Below, one piece after another: positions 43,932 to 51,749 of a stretch of 59,669 nucleotides of DNA. The position numbers and the translations under genes are program-made. Origin of the DNA: Bacteroidales bacterium UBA1197 (GTDB lineage Bacteria > Bacteroidota > Bacteroidia > Bacteroidales > UBA932); the NCBI GenBank assembly GCA_002309995.1, contig DBYB01000026.1:1-59669 (forward strand), written 5' to 3'. The number at the start of each line of letters is the position of its first letter. The first letter of the stretch is position 1. Below the pieces are notes generated by a model. It made no database searches, was not told the origin of the DNA, and saw only the letters and a program-made list of their open reading frames with translations.

Positions 43932-44758
43932 AAGATTGAGGCTAGTGCGGCGCGGAATTCAGGCATAGGGCAATTGGTTTCGCGCTCAATTATAAGTGTC
44001 TTGAGGCCGGCATACGGCATCAGCATCTCGTCTATTTCCTTCTGGGGTACGCCGCTGCCGAAGTACACCGGCACGAAGCAGTCCCAGAATTTCATTGCGA
44101 GAGACTTGGGCATATGGAAGGTCTCCCGGATGAAATTCTCGTCGCTCAGGTAGCAGCAAAGGTACACCATTGCAACGTCGAAGATGTGGTTGCCCCAGCA
44201 GAAGTCGCCCAGGTCGATGAAGTAGCGCTTGTCGCCGACGAAGATGGCGTTGCTGTACTGCAGGTCGCCGTGAATTGCCGTGTCTTCGTCGGGAGTGTCG
44301 GCGATGAACTTTGTGAGTTTGTCTTTCTGCGCAGGCGTGAAGAAGGGATTCTGCTCCAGCAGGCGATAGTAGCGGTCTTTTACGCTCTCGAACTGAGTTG
44401 GGTCAATGTGTACGGCGTGCAGTTGCTTGCACATCTCCGCGAACTCCGATGCGAACTGCTGCACTTTCTCCGGCTCGTCGCCTGTGGCGCGTGAGTAGGA
44501 TTTCTTGCCGAGGATGCGGCGGAACCTAATACCGTAGCGGCCGTCTTCCGTTACCACGAAATCGCCCGGCTCCGGCGTGGGGATGCCCAGGTCGTAGACC
44601 TTGCGGGCAAGCGTCATCTCGTCCAGCGGCTGCTGTATCTTGCCTGGCAGGTACAGCTTGAGCATTAGCGTGGGGTCGCTCTTGTGGTCGTAGCTCTCTC
44701 CGTTGGCGCCTCCGCCGAAGAGTACGTAGTCGTCGAGGGAAATCTTAATCGCGTCCAT
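43928..44758 (-). CDS. Aminoglycoside phosphotransferase-like small-molecule kinase (TIGR02172-like)
   Basis: 276 aa, cytoplasmic. The kinase fold is shown by LMLKLYLPG (ATP-binding Lys region), the catalytic loop AIHGDLQYSNAIF and the metal-binding segment YFIDLGDFCWG. It resembles the TIGR02172 group of sugar/choline/aminoglycoside kinase-like proteins common in Firmicutes and Bacteroidota, whose substrate is mostly unknown. The gene overlaps the upstream HD-domain gene by 14 nt and the downstream phosphatase gene by 4 nt, so it belongs to the alarmone/stress operon. There is no reason to call it a resistance gene. Confidence 0.8.
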   Translation of the reverse strand: MDAIKISLDDYVLFGGGANGESYDHKSDPTLMLKLYLPGKIQQPLDEMTLARKVYDLGIPTPEPGDFVVTEDGRYGIRFRRILGKKSYSRATGDEPEKVQQFASEFAEMCKQLHAVHIDPTQFESVKDRYYRLLEQNPFFTPAQKDKLTKFIADTPDEDTAIHGDLQYSNAIFVGDKRYFIDLGDFCWGNHIFDVAMVYLCCYLSDENFIRETFHMPKSLAMKFWDCFVPVYFGSGVPQKEIDEMLMPYAGLKTLIIERETNCPMPEFRAALASIL

Positions 44759-45332
44759 TGTTGAATACCTTGTCTATCAGTGATACGAATTCATCATAGG
44801 CCGCCGTACCTTCGAGTTCGCGCAGGGCTCCGGCGAGCCCGCGGTAGTGCCACTCGTGTTCGGCGGGGTCGGTGGTGTGGAATATCTTCCATAGTTCGTC
44901 GCCCTTCACGGCGTAGTCGCGTGCGATTGCACGCATATTGGAGAGTTTGTCGCCCATTGCCACGACCTTGGCGTCGAAAGGGGCCGCGGCGAGCCGGTCG
45001 ATGGCCGCCTGCTTGCGCCCGTGCCAGCTTTCCTCCTCGCTCATTCCCTCCGGCATCTGGTCGCTCTCCTTGGCAACCAGGTCGGCAACCCTGTCGCCGA
45101 ACTCGCGGCGCAGGTCTTCAATGGTCACGTCCGTATCTTCCACGGTGTCGTGCAGCGCGGCGGCGGCCAGCAGTTCCTGGTCGGCCGTCATCGTGGCCAC
45201 TATTTCCATAGCCTCCATAGGGTGAACTATGTAGGGAAAGCCCTTCCCGCGGCGTTCCGTGCCGGCGTGGGCCTTTACTGCGAAGATGATGGCGCGGTCG
45301 AGCAGCCTTGTGTCAAGAGGTTTGTTAGCCAT
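44745..45332 (-). CDS. HD-domain (p)ppGpp hydrolase-like protein (small alarmone hydrolase type)
   Basis: 195 aa from the ATG at 45332. It matches the Mesh1/SpoT hydrolase pattern: AHAGTERRGKGFPYIVHP with His22 and His37, ALHDTVEDT with His61-Asp62 and Glu65-Asp66, and MGDKLSNM with Asp128. These are the metal and pyrophosphate-binding residues of HD-type alarmone hydrolases. It follows the RelA-type synthetase gene by 2 nt, so the two halves of alarmone turnover are encoded as separate neighbours. The longer frame to 45611 is shadow of the synthetase gene. Confidence 0.87.
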   Translation of the reverse strand: MANKPLDTRLLDRAIIFAVKAHAGTERRGKGFPYIVHPMEAMEIVATMTADQELLAAAALHDTVEDTDVTIEDLRREFGDRVADLVAKESDQMPEGMSEEESWHGRKQAAIDRLAAAPFDAKVVAMGDKLSNMRAIARDYAVKGDELWKIFHTTDPAEHEWHYRGLAGALRELEGTAAYDEFVSLIDKVFNNGRD

Positions 45333-45334
45333 TG

Positions 45335-46390
45335 TTACTGGTTCATAAAAGGCAGGTCCTTTGCCTGTTCGATTATCATGTCTGCAAGCATATCGTTGCC
45401 CTCGGATTCGCCGTTGAGGGCGTCGAAGAGGTACCGGAGACCGTGCTTGCCGGCTCCGTTCTTGAGCAGGATGGCGATGCAGAGGTTCTGCGGGCCGATG
45501 GAGGACGATATGATGTCCAGGTCGGTCAGGCCCATCTGGTAGCAGGCTATCTGGTAGGCGTGTTCGGAATACTCCTTCACGAGGCGCGCCACGTCGCCCA
45601 GAGTGTTGCACCGCAGGCCCTTGAATACCTGCAGGAAGGGCATCAGCGGCACTTCCTGTATTTCCGCCTGGTTAATGGAGGCGATGCGCTTGTTCAGCCG
45701 GTCGAAGGGGCCCACGTTGAGGTAACTGCGGAAGGTCTCTCCGTCCAGCGGCACGTCGTCGAGATTGCCCGAGGCCACCAGGGCCTGTACGCGGCGGCGG
45801 TAGTCCGCCAGTTCGGAGCGTATGCGGCCGAATTCTTCGTCGGCCAGTTCCAGCAGGCCCGCGAGGCGGTTGAGGCTGCGGATGTACTCTTTTGGCACCT
45901 CAACTCCCGACTTGTAGCCGGTGTCGTGGTTCAAATTGGCCCAGGCGTGCTGCAGCAGGGTGCGCATCTGCACCTCCGCCTTGTACGGCAGGCCGGGGAT
46001 GCGGCACACGTAGTGCAGCGACATATAGCCGAAACTGTCCAGGTTGAGCAGTTTGCGCTTATCTACCGAGTTCTCCCAATCGACCTCGAACAGACGGTCG
46101 ATTGCCGATGCCACCTTGCCAAGGTCTGCGGAGTAGAAGGTGATTACGCGTACGCCGATGATGTCGGTTATGTCGGCCAGGCTCTTGTACTTGTGGCCCT
46201 TGAGCTCCAGTTTGCCCGCCAGGGAGTCTTCCGACTTGATGCGGGACTCCAGGCCGGCCACCAGTATGCCGGCTTCGTTCAGCTGAGCCTTGATTGACTC
46301 AACAATCTTGCCTTCGGCCTCGCGGAACAGGGGGAGGTTCTCCCTGTACTCTTCGAGTATCATCTGGGAATGTGCGTCCAGTACTACCAT
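45335..46390 (-). CDS. RelA/SpoT-domain alarmone synthetase (stand-alone)
   Basis: 351 aa. The nucleotidyltransferase domain lies at about residues 40-175: SRIKSEDSLAGKLELKG, SLADITDIIGVRVITFY, DSFGYMSLHYVCRIP, and EVQMRTLLQHAWANLNHD, the last being a signature of RelA_SpoT synthetases. There is no HD, TGS or ACT domain, so it is not a long RSH protein. It has about 175 extra C-terminal residues compared with small alarmone synthetases of 200-260 aa. It makes ppGpp-like nucleotides, or possibly another pyrophosphorylated purine. It lies between deoD (12 nt) and the HD hydrolase gene (2 nt). Confidence 0.9.
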   Translation of the reverse strand: MVVLDAHSQMILEEYRENLPLFREAEGKIVESIKAQLNEAGILVAGLESRIKSEDSLAGKLELKGHKYKSLADITDIIGVRVITFYSADLGKVASAIDRLFEVDWENSVDKRKLLNLDSFGYMSLHYVCRIPGLPYKAEVQMRTLLQHAWANLNHDTGYKSGVEVPKEYIRSLNRLAGLLELADEEFGRIRSELADYRRRVQALVASGNLDDVPLDGETFRSYLNVGPFDRLNKRIASINQAEIQEVPLMPFLQVFKGLRCNTLGDVARLVKEYSEHAYQIACYQMGLTDLDIISSSIGPQNLCIAILLKNGAGKHGLRYLFDALNGESEGNDMLADMIIEQAKDLPFMNQ

Positions 46391-46402
46391 CGGATTTCGA
46401 GT

Positions 46403-47107
46403 TTAGAGAAGGGTAAGTGCTACCTCCATCATTCGGGTGAAGGTGGTGCGGCGTTGCTCGGAAGTGGTGACCTCGCCGGTGAACACGTGGTCGGACACGG
46501 TGCAGATCACCAGGGCCTTGCGGCCGGCGCGGGAAGCGTTCATATAGAGTGCCGAGGCCTCCATCTCAACGCCCAGCACGCCCATTTTTAGCCACTTGTC
46601 GCCTTGCGGGTGGTCGGAATAGAAGACGTCGGAAGACATCACGTTGCCCACCATATAGTCGTAGCCGAAGTGCTCGCAGGCGTCCACTGCCTTGCGCAGC
46701 AGGCCGAAGTCGGCTATCGGTGCGAAGGTGCCGGGCAGTTCGTACTGGGCTCCGTAGTTGGAGTCGGTGCAGGCGCCCATCGCGAGCACCAGGTCGCCCA
46801 GCTTGAGGTCTTTGTGGTACGCTCCCAGGGAACCCACGCGGATGATAGTCTGCACGTCGTAGAAGTGATAGAGTTCGTAAGTGTATATGCCGATGGACGG
46901 AATACCCATTCCGTGGCCCATTACGGTTACTTCCTTGCCTTTGTAGGTGCCGGTGAAGCCCAGCATGCCGCGAACCTGATTGACCTGACGGATGTTTTCC
47001 AGATAGGTCTCTGCCATGAATTTCGCGCGGAGGGGGTCTCCGGCCATTATTACGGTGGAGGCTATGTCGCCCGGTTTGGCGTCGATGTGGGGAGTAGGTG
47101 CGCTCAT
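46403..47107 (-). CDS. deoD: Purine-nucleoside phosphorylase
   Basis: 234 aa, the usual length of DeoD. Landmarks are the start TPHIDAKPGDIA, VIMAGDPLRAKFMAETYL, HGMGIPSIGIYTYEL, GVLGVEMEASALYMNA (phosphate and nucleoside contacts) and VSDHVFTGE with the catalytic Asp. It cleaves purine ribo- and deoxyribonucleosides with phosphate, supplying bases for salvage. It starts one base after the apt stop and precedes the alarmone synthetase gene by 12 nt. Confidence 0.97.
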   Translation of the reverse strand: MSAPTPHIDAKPGDIASTVIMAGDPLRAKFMAETYLENIRQVNQVRGMLGFTGTYKGKEVTVMGHGMGIPSIGIYTYELYHFYDVQTIIRVGSLGAYHKDLKLGDLVLAMGACTDSNYGAQYELPGTFAPIADFGLLRKAVDACEHFGYDYMVGNVMSSDVFYSDHPQGDKWLKMGVLGVEMEASALYMNASRAGRKALVICTVSDHVFTGEVTTSEQRRTTFTRMMEVALTLL

Positions 47108-47108
47108 A

Positions 47109-47642
47109 TTATCTTTCGGAAAGACTGAGGATTGATGTTACTTGAATGTCGTCGGGGATGGCGGCGGAACGGGGTACGTCCGTGATGTCGATGATGAAGT
47201 TGACGTACACAGCCTTGGGGTTGAATTGCTTCATCAGCTTTACGGCCGCACAGGCGGTGCCGCCGGTGGCCAGGATGTCGTCGTGAACAAGCACCACATC
47301 GCCGGGCTCGATGGCGTCGGCGTGCACTTCGATGGTGTCTGTGCCGTATTCCTTGTTGTAAGTTTCGGACACGGCGCGGGCGGGCAGCTTGCCGGGCTTG
47401 CGGATGGGCACGAAGCCTGCGCCCAGGCGCGCGGCGACGGCCGCTCCGGCTATGAAGCCGCGCGATTCGATGCCGGCCACCTTGGTGATGCCTTTGTCTT
47501 TATAAAGCTCGCATATGCGGTCCAGCACTTCATTGAAGGCCTCGGGATTCTTGAAAAGCGTAGTTACGTCGAAGAACTGGATTCCCTCGATGGGGAAGTC
47601 GGGGACTACGCGAATTGCCTGCTTGAGTTCGTTGTCTGTCAT
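47109..47642 (-). CDS. apt: Adenine phosphoribosyltransferase
   Basis: 177 aa. DFPIEGIQFFDVTTLFKNP, the base-binding GIESRGFIAGAA, and the PRPP-binding loop VVLVHDDILATGGT identify Apt. It converts adenine plus PRPP to AMP. It is the first gene of the eight-gene minus-strand operon, with a -7 box about 24 nt upstream. Together with deoD it controls adenine and guanine pools that feed the alarmone synthetase encoded next. Confidence 0.97.
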   Translation of the reverse strand: MTDNELKQAIRVVPDFPIEGIQFFDVTTLFKNPEAFNEVLDRICELYKDKGITKVAGIESRGFIAGAAVAARLGAGFVPIRKPGKLPARAVSETYNKEYGTDTIEVHADAIEPGDVVLVHDDILATGGTACAAVKLMKQFNPKAVYVNFIIDITDVPRSAAIPDDIQVTSILSLSER

Positions 47643-47665
47643 TTGTGGATACTAATCGTAACCTA

Positions 47666-47673
47666 CAAATATA
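47666..47673 (-). promoter_or_regulatory. -7 box for the apt-to-antiporter operon
   Basis: TATATTTG on the minus strand (47673-47666), about 24 nt before the apt ATG. It is the only obvious promoter before eight genes that are 1-12 nt apart or overlapping. No good -33 element was found. Confidence 0.55.
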
Positions 47674-47684
47674 AAAAAAATTTG

Positions 47685-47692
47685 TATATTCG
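47685..47692 (+). promoter_or_regulatory. Weak -7 box for the psuK operon
   Basis: TATATTCG differs from TAnnTTTG at one position. It lies 21 nt before the psuK ATG at 47714, in the 71-bp divergent region shared with apt. Confidence 0.35.
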
Positions 47693-47713
47693 CAGTAGTT
47701 AAAAACTGCCAGT

Positions 47714-48577
47714 ATGAGAATTGTCGTTATCGGAGGAGCAAATGTGGACATCGGTGCCAGGGCCGCCGGCCTTTTCGTAGCCGGAGATTCCAACCCGGGA
47801 ACCATTACCGTATCGCCTGGCGGGGTGGGCCGCAACATCGCCCACAACCTCGCGCTGCTTGGCGACAACGTGCGTCTTGCCACGGTCTTCGGCGACGACA
47901 GTTTCGGCCGTATGCTCCGCGAGAGCTGCGCCGCCGCCGGAATGGATCTCAGTCTGTCCAAGACGGTCACGGGCGCCCGCAACGCCTGCTTCGTGAGCCT
48001 CAACGGCTCCGACGGCGAACTCTTCGGCGGCGTGGCCGATATGGCCATCACCGGGCTGATGACGCCCGCGTGGCTGGAGGCCCGCATCAACAAGATAAAC
48101 GACACCGACGCCGTGGTGGCCGATGCAAATCTCCCGGCAGAAACGCTCGCTATGCTGGTTGGCTGCTGCATTCCGCCGCTCTACATAGACGCCGTGTCGT
48201 CCGCCAAGGGCCCGCGCCTGCGCGAGGCGCTCAGCTCTTCCCGGCTGCCCGGAGCAGGCCCCATTACCGTAAAATGCAACCGGCTCGAGGCCGATGTGCT
48301 TGGCAGGGAAGGCCTCGCAGGGGTGGCCCGGCTGATAGTGAGCCTGGGCTCCGAGGGTCTGGAAATCATAGAGAACGGCGAAACCGTAGCCGTGCCGCCG
48401 CTTCCGGCCAAGGGCATAGTGAACACTACCGGAGCGGGCGACGCCCTGCTCGCGGGCATCGTGCACTGCGGACCCAAGGCTTCCCCGGTGGAAGCCGCGA
48501 ACTTTGGCCAGAAATGCGCCAGGCTGGCCTTGATGTCGCCCAATCCCGTGAACGAAAGAATCAAGGACCTGGCGTAG
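47714..48577 (+). CDS. psuK: PfkB-family pseudouridine kinase
   Basis: 287 aa. The PfkB pattern is clear: IGGANVDIGARA at the start, GGVGRNIAHNLALLG (substrate binding), and NTTGAGDALLAG (anion hole and catalytic Asp). Ribokinase-like kinases vary in substrate; PsuK is favoured because psuG follows after 9 nt. It phosphorylates pseudouridine at the 5' position. It is slightly shorter than the E. coli enzyme. Confidence 0.9.
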   Translation: MRIVVIGGANVDIGARAAGLFVAGDSNPGTITVSPGGVGRNIAHNLALLGDNVRLATVFGDDSFGRMLRESCAAAGMDLSLSKTVTGARNACFVSLNGSDGELFGGVADMAITGLMTPAWLEARINKINDTDAVVADANLPAETLAMLVGCCIPPLYIDAVSSAKGPRLREALSSSRLPGAGPITVKCNRLEADVLGREGLAGVARLIVSLGSEGLEIIENGETVAVPPLPAKGIVNTTGAGDALLAGIVHCGPKASPVEAANFGQKCARLALMSPNPVNERIKDLA

Positions 48578-48586
48578 AATCTTATT

Positions 48587-49501
48587 ATGAATCAATATCT
48601 TGACATTTCTCCGGAGGTAAAGGAGGCGCTGGACGCCGGTCGTCCCGTCGTCGCCCTTGAATCCACCATCATATCGCACGGAATGCCGTATCCGCAGAAT
48701 GTGGAGACGGCGCTTCGGGTAGAGAACACCATACGCGAGAACGGTGCCGTTCCTGCGACCATTGCCGTTATTGGCGGCCGGCTTAAGGCTGGCCTTTCGC
48801 GCGATGAGATCGAGCATCTCGGCCGCAGCGGACGCGCGGTGGCCAAGGCCTCCAGACGCGACCTGCCGGTTCTGGTTGCCCAGGGCCGCGACGGCGCAAC
48901 AACCGTCACTACAACGATGATAATCGCCGCAATGGCCGGCATTCGCGTGTTCGCCACCGGCGGCATCGGCGGAGTGCACAGGGGAGCGCAGGTCACTATG
49001 GATATTTCCGCCGACCTGGAGGAGCTAGCCCGCACTCCGGTGATGGTCATCTGCGCCGGCGCCAAGTCCATCCTCGACCTGGGCCTCACGCTTGAGTATC
49101 TGGAGACCAAGGGGGTGCCTGTAATCGGTTACGGCACGGAGGAGTTACCGGCCTTCTACACCCGCCGGAGCGGCTTTAAGGTGGATTATCGCCTGGATAC
49201 GCCGGAGGAGCTGGCGGCCGCTTTCCGCGCCAAGCTGGAGATGGGCCTGGGCGGCGGAATGCTTGTCACCAACCCCATCCCGGAGGAGTACTCAATGGAT
49301 CCGGAGCGCATAGGAGCGGCCATCGACGAGGCGGTCGCCGAAGCTGAGCGCCTGGGCATACGCGGCAAGGAAACCACCCCCTTCCTGCTGGCCCGCATCA
49401 AGGATATCACCGGCGGCGACAGCCTCGCCTCCAACATACAGCTGGTGCTCAACAACGCCCGTCTCGCGGCCCACACCGCAAAATGTCTTGCCAATGGATG
49501 A
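48587..49501 (+). CDS. psuG: Pseudouridine-5'-phosphate glycosidase
   Basis: 304 aa. The family motifs VALESTIISHGMPYPQN, GRDGATTVTTTM, FATGGIGGVHRG, VMVICAGAKSILDLGLTLE and IPVIGYGTEELPAFY-like segments are all present. It splits pseudouridine 5'-phosphate to uracil and ribose 5-phosphate (run in reverse of C-C bond formation), completing salvage begun by PsuK. Its last codons overlap the start of sufB by 8 nt. Confidence 0.96.
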   Translation: MNQYLDISPEVKEALDAGRPVVALESTIISHGMPYPQNVETALRVENTIRENGAVPATIAVIGGRLKAGLSRDEIEHLGRSGRAVAKASRRDLPVLVAQGRDGATTVTTTMIIAAMAGIRVFATGGIGGVHRGAQVTMDISADLEELARTPVMVICAGAKSILDLGLTLEYLETKGVPVIGYGTEELPAFYTRRSGFKVDYRLDTPEELAAAFRAKLEMGLGGGMLVTNPIPEEYSMDPERIGAAIDEAVAEAERLGIRGKETTPFLLARIKDITGGDSLASNIQLVLNNARLAAHTAKCLANG

Positions 49502-50939
49502 CCTGCTGAAAGACCTTGCGCAACAGGAGTACAAGGAAGGCTTCGTAACGGAAGTCGAGCAGGAGTATGTACCCAAGGGCCTTAACGAAGACATTATCCG
49601 GCTGATTTCCGCCAAGAAGGGCGAGCCGGAGTGGCTGCTGGAGTTCCGCCTGGACGCCTTCCGCAAGTGGCAGAAGATGAAGGAGCCTCATTGGGGGCAC
49701 CTGAAGCTGCCTCGGATTGATTATCAAGACATTATATACTACGCCGCCCCCAAGAAAGACAGCGAGCGGCCGAGTGAAATCGACCCGGCCCTGATGGAGA
49801 CCTTCGACAAGCTCGGCATCCCTCTGCACGAGCGCGAGGTGCTCGCCGGCGTGAAGAGCAAGGAGGTGGCGGTGGACGCGGTGTTCGACTCGGTGAGCGT
49901 CGCTACGACCTTCCGCAAGACGCTGGCAGACAAGGGGATAATCTTCTGCTCCTTCTCCGAGGCCGTGCGCGAGCATCCCGACCTGGTGCGCAAGTACCTC
50001 GCCACCGTGGTGCCGGCCGGCGACAATTTCTTCGCCGCCTTGAACAGCGCCGTGTTCTCCGATGGCTCCTTCTGCTACGTGCCGAAGGGTGTGGAGTGCC
50101 CTATGGAACTCAGCAGCTACTTCCGCATCAACGCCGCAGGCACGGGCCAGTTCGAGCGTACGCTCATTGTTGCCGACGAGGGCTCGAAACTGAGCTATAT
50201 GGAGGGCTGCACGGCCCCTATGCGCGACGAGAACCAGCTGCACGCGGCGGTGGTGGAGATAATAGTTGAGAAAGACGCCGACGTAAAGTACAGCACCGTG
50301 CAGAACTGGTATCCCGGCGATGCGCAGGGGCGTGGCGGCATACTTAACCTGGTGACCAAGAGGGGATTGTGCCGTGGAGCCGGCTCGCACCTGAGCTGGA
50401 CTCAGGTCGAGACCGGTTCGGCCGTTACCTGGAAATATCCCAGCACCGTGCTGCTTGGCGATTACTCCTCGTCCGAGTTCTACAGCGTAGCAATGACCGG
50501 CAACTACCAGCAGGCCGACACGGGCACCAAGATGATACATATCGGGCGCGGAACCCGCAGCAGGATAGTGTCCAAGGGCATTTCCGCAGGGCATTCGGAG
50601 AACAGCTACCGCGGGCTCGTGCGGGTCAACCCCGGGGCGGTGGGCGCGCGCAACTTCTCCAGTTGCGACTCCCTGCTCATCGGCTCCCAGTGCGGCGCGC
50701 ACACCTTCCCGGTGATTATGAACCGCTGCCCGCAGGCCGTGGTTGAGCACGAGGCCACCACCTCCAAAATCAGCGACGACCAGCTCTTCTACTGCGGCCA
50801 GCGCGGCATCGCCCCCGAAGACGCAACCGCCCTGATCGTAGGCGGTTACGCCCGCGAGGTCCTCAGCCGCCTCCCCATGGAGTTCGCCGTCGAAGCCCAG
50901 AAACTCCTCAGCCTCTCCCTGGAGGGAGCCGTCGGATGA
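49494..50939 (+). CDS. sufB: Fe-S cluster assembly scaffold SufB
   Basis: 481 aa from the ATG at 49494, inside the end of psuG. It has the typical SufB segments: GFVTEVEQEYVPKGL, EVLAGVKSKEVAVDAVFDSV-like region, FCYVPKGVECPMELSSYFRI, ERTLIVADEGSKLSYMEGC, and near the end the conserved QCGAHTFPVI with the Cys needed for cluster assembly. SufB normally acts with SufC (ATPase) and SufD, encoded together as sufBCD or sufCBD. Here neither partner is adjacent: pnuC follows with an ATGA overlap. The partners must lie elsewhere or this is a second, stand-alone copy. Confidence 0.95.
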   Translation: MDDLLKDLAQQEYKEGFVTEVEQEYVPKGLNEDIIRLISAKKGEPEWLLEFRLDAFRKWQKMKEPHWGHLKLPRIDYQDIIYYAAPKKDSERPSEIDPALMETFDKLGIPLHEREVLAGVKSKEVAVDAVFDSVSVATTFRKTLADKGIIFCSFSEAVREHPDLVRKYLATVVPAGDNFFAALNSAVFSDGSFCYVPKGVECPMELSSYFRINAAGTGQFERTLIVADEGSKLSYMEGCTAPMRDENQLHAAVVEIIVEKDADVKYSTVQNWYPGDAQGRGGILNLVTKRGLCRGAGSHLSWTQVETGSAVTWKYPSTVLLGDYSSSEFYSVAMTGNYQQADTGTKMIHIGRGTRSRIVSKGISAGHSENSYRGLVRVNPGAVGARNFSSCDSLLIGSQCGAHTFPVIMNRCPQAVVEHEATTSKISDDQLFYCGQRGIAPEDATALIVGGYAREVLSRLPMEFAVEAQKLLSLSLEGAVG

Positions 50940-51535
50940 GTTGGGTTGAGATAATATCGGCGGTACTCGGGCTGAGTTGCGTGTTCCTGGCGGGACGCGG
51001 GTCGAAGTATAACTTCTGGGTAGGGTACGCGTACAATATATTCCTGTTTGTATTGTTCTGGCGGCAGCATCTCTACAGCGCTATGCTGCTGCAGCCGGTG
51101 TCGTTCGGCATCAATCTCTACGGACACTGGAGGTGGACGCATCCCCGCGAGGAAGAAAAGAACAGCAAGGGGGAGCTGCGCATAGGCTCGCTGAGTCCTG
51201 CAATGTGGGTCAGTGCCTTCACGGTCGTGATTCTGTGTGGTCTTCTGTGGGCCCGCGTGCTGCAGTGGCTGCCGGAGCGCTGGCCCGGGGTGTTCGGCCC
51301 CGACCCGTCTCCGCTGCTGGATTCCCTTGTGCTGATGACGACCTTCGTGGCGCAGTTCCTGAGCGCCCGCAAGTGCTGGGAGTGCTGGATAGTGTGGCTG
51401 GTGGTAAATTGCGCAAACATTGCGCTTTACATCAGCTCCGGCCTTTACATTATGCCGGTGGTCAGCTTGCTGTACCTCGCAAACGGCATCTGGTCGCTGG
51501 TCAGCTGGCGGCGCAAGTTCGGCAAGCGCGAGTAG
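50936..51535 (+). CDS. pnuC: PnuC-family nicotinamide riboside transporter
   Basis: 199 aa with about seven membrane segments, rich in Trp. GSKYNFWVGYAYNIFLFVLF, then QPVSFGINLYGHWRW and FVAQFLSARKCWECWIVWL, are PnuC hallmarks (the W-x-x-x motifs line the substrate channel). It takes up nicotinamide riboside for NAD synthesis; some family members carry other vitamins. Its ATG overlaps the sufB stop (ATGA). No NadR/NrtR kinase or riboswitch is visible nearby. Confidence 0.93.
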   Translation: MSWVEIISAVLGLSCVFLAGRGSKYNFWVGYAYNIFLFVLFWRQHLYSAMLLQPVSFGINLYGHWRWTHPREEEKNSKGELRIGSLSPAMWVSAFTVVILCGLLWARVLQWLPERWPGVFGPDPSPLLDSLVLMTTFVAQFLSARKCWECWIVWLVVNCANIALYISSGLYIMPVVSLLYLANGIWSLVSWRRKFGKRE

Positions 51536-51537
51536 AT

Positions 51538-51568
51538 TTTGATATCTGAAAAATATTCGCGTACTTTG
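51538..51568 (+). promoter_or_regulatory. Promoter for small ORF 3 and the 953-aa lipoprotein
   Basis: TTTG at 51538-51541, 20 nt spacer, then TACTTTG at 51562-51568. The -7 box is one base shorter than TAnnTTTG, but the spacing is right. The leader to the ATG at 51612 is about 40 nt. Confidence 0.5.
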
Positions 51569-51611
51569 CACCTTATTGTTTTATAATTAGATAGTTCAAT
51601 ATACAGTTTTT

Positions 51612-51749
51612 ATGAAGACAGACTATTCAGTCTCGGAGAAGTACATTTCTCCGGAGTGCGAGCCGGTTTCGGATTGCGCGCAGGATTTCTTCCTGCAAAC
51701 TTCAATCAGTGTTCCAGGTGTTTACGAAGAAGAGGGGGATTGGCAATGA
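51612..51749 (+). CDS. Small ORF 3 (45 aa), coupled to the 953-aa lipoprotein
   Basis: The ATG at 51612 opens 45 codons ending in TGA at 51747-51749. The peptide has KYISPECEP near its start, a DFFLQTS stretch, and an acidic end EEEGDWQ. The pattern matches small ORF 1 (6993-7124) and small ORF 2 (10113-10235). It is the first gene after its own promoter, and its stop overlaps the ATG of the lipoprotein gene (ATGA, 51746), which indicates translational coupling. It contains two Cys residues. No signal peptide, membrane segment or known family is recognised. Confidence 0.7.
   Translation: MKTDYSVSEKYISPECEPVSDCAQDFFLQTSISVPGVYEEEGDWQ

Noticed and set aside
43928..44758. Aminoglycoside resistance gene
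   Set aside because: Only the general kinase fold matches. The protein resembles the TIGR02172-type kinases of unknown substrate and lies in a stress/nucleotide operon.
47699..48979. 426-codon minus-strand frame across psuK/psuG
   Set aside because: Complement of two clearly identified genes; no domain of its own.
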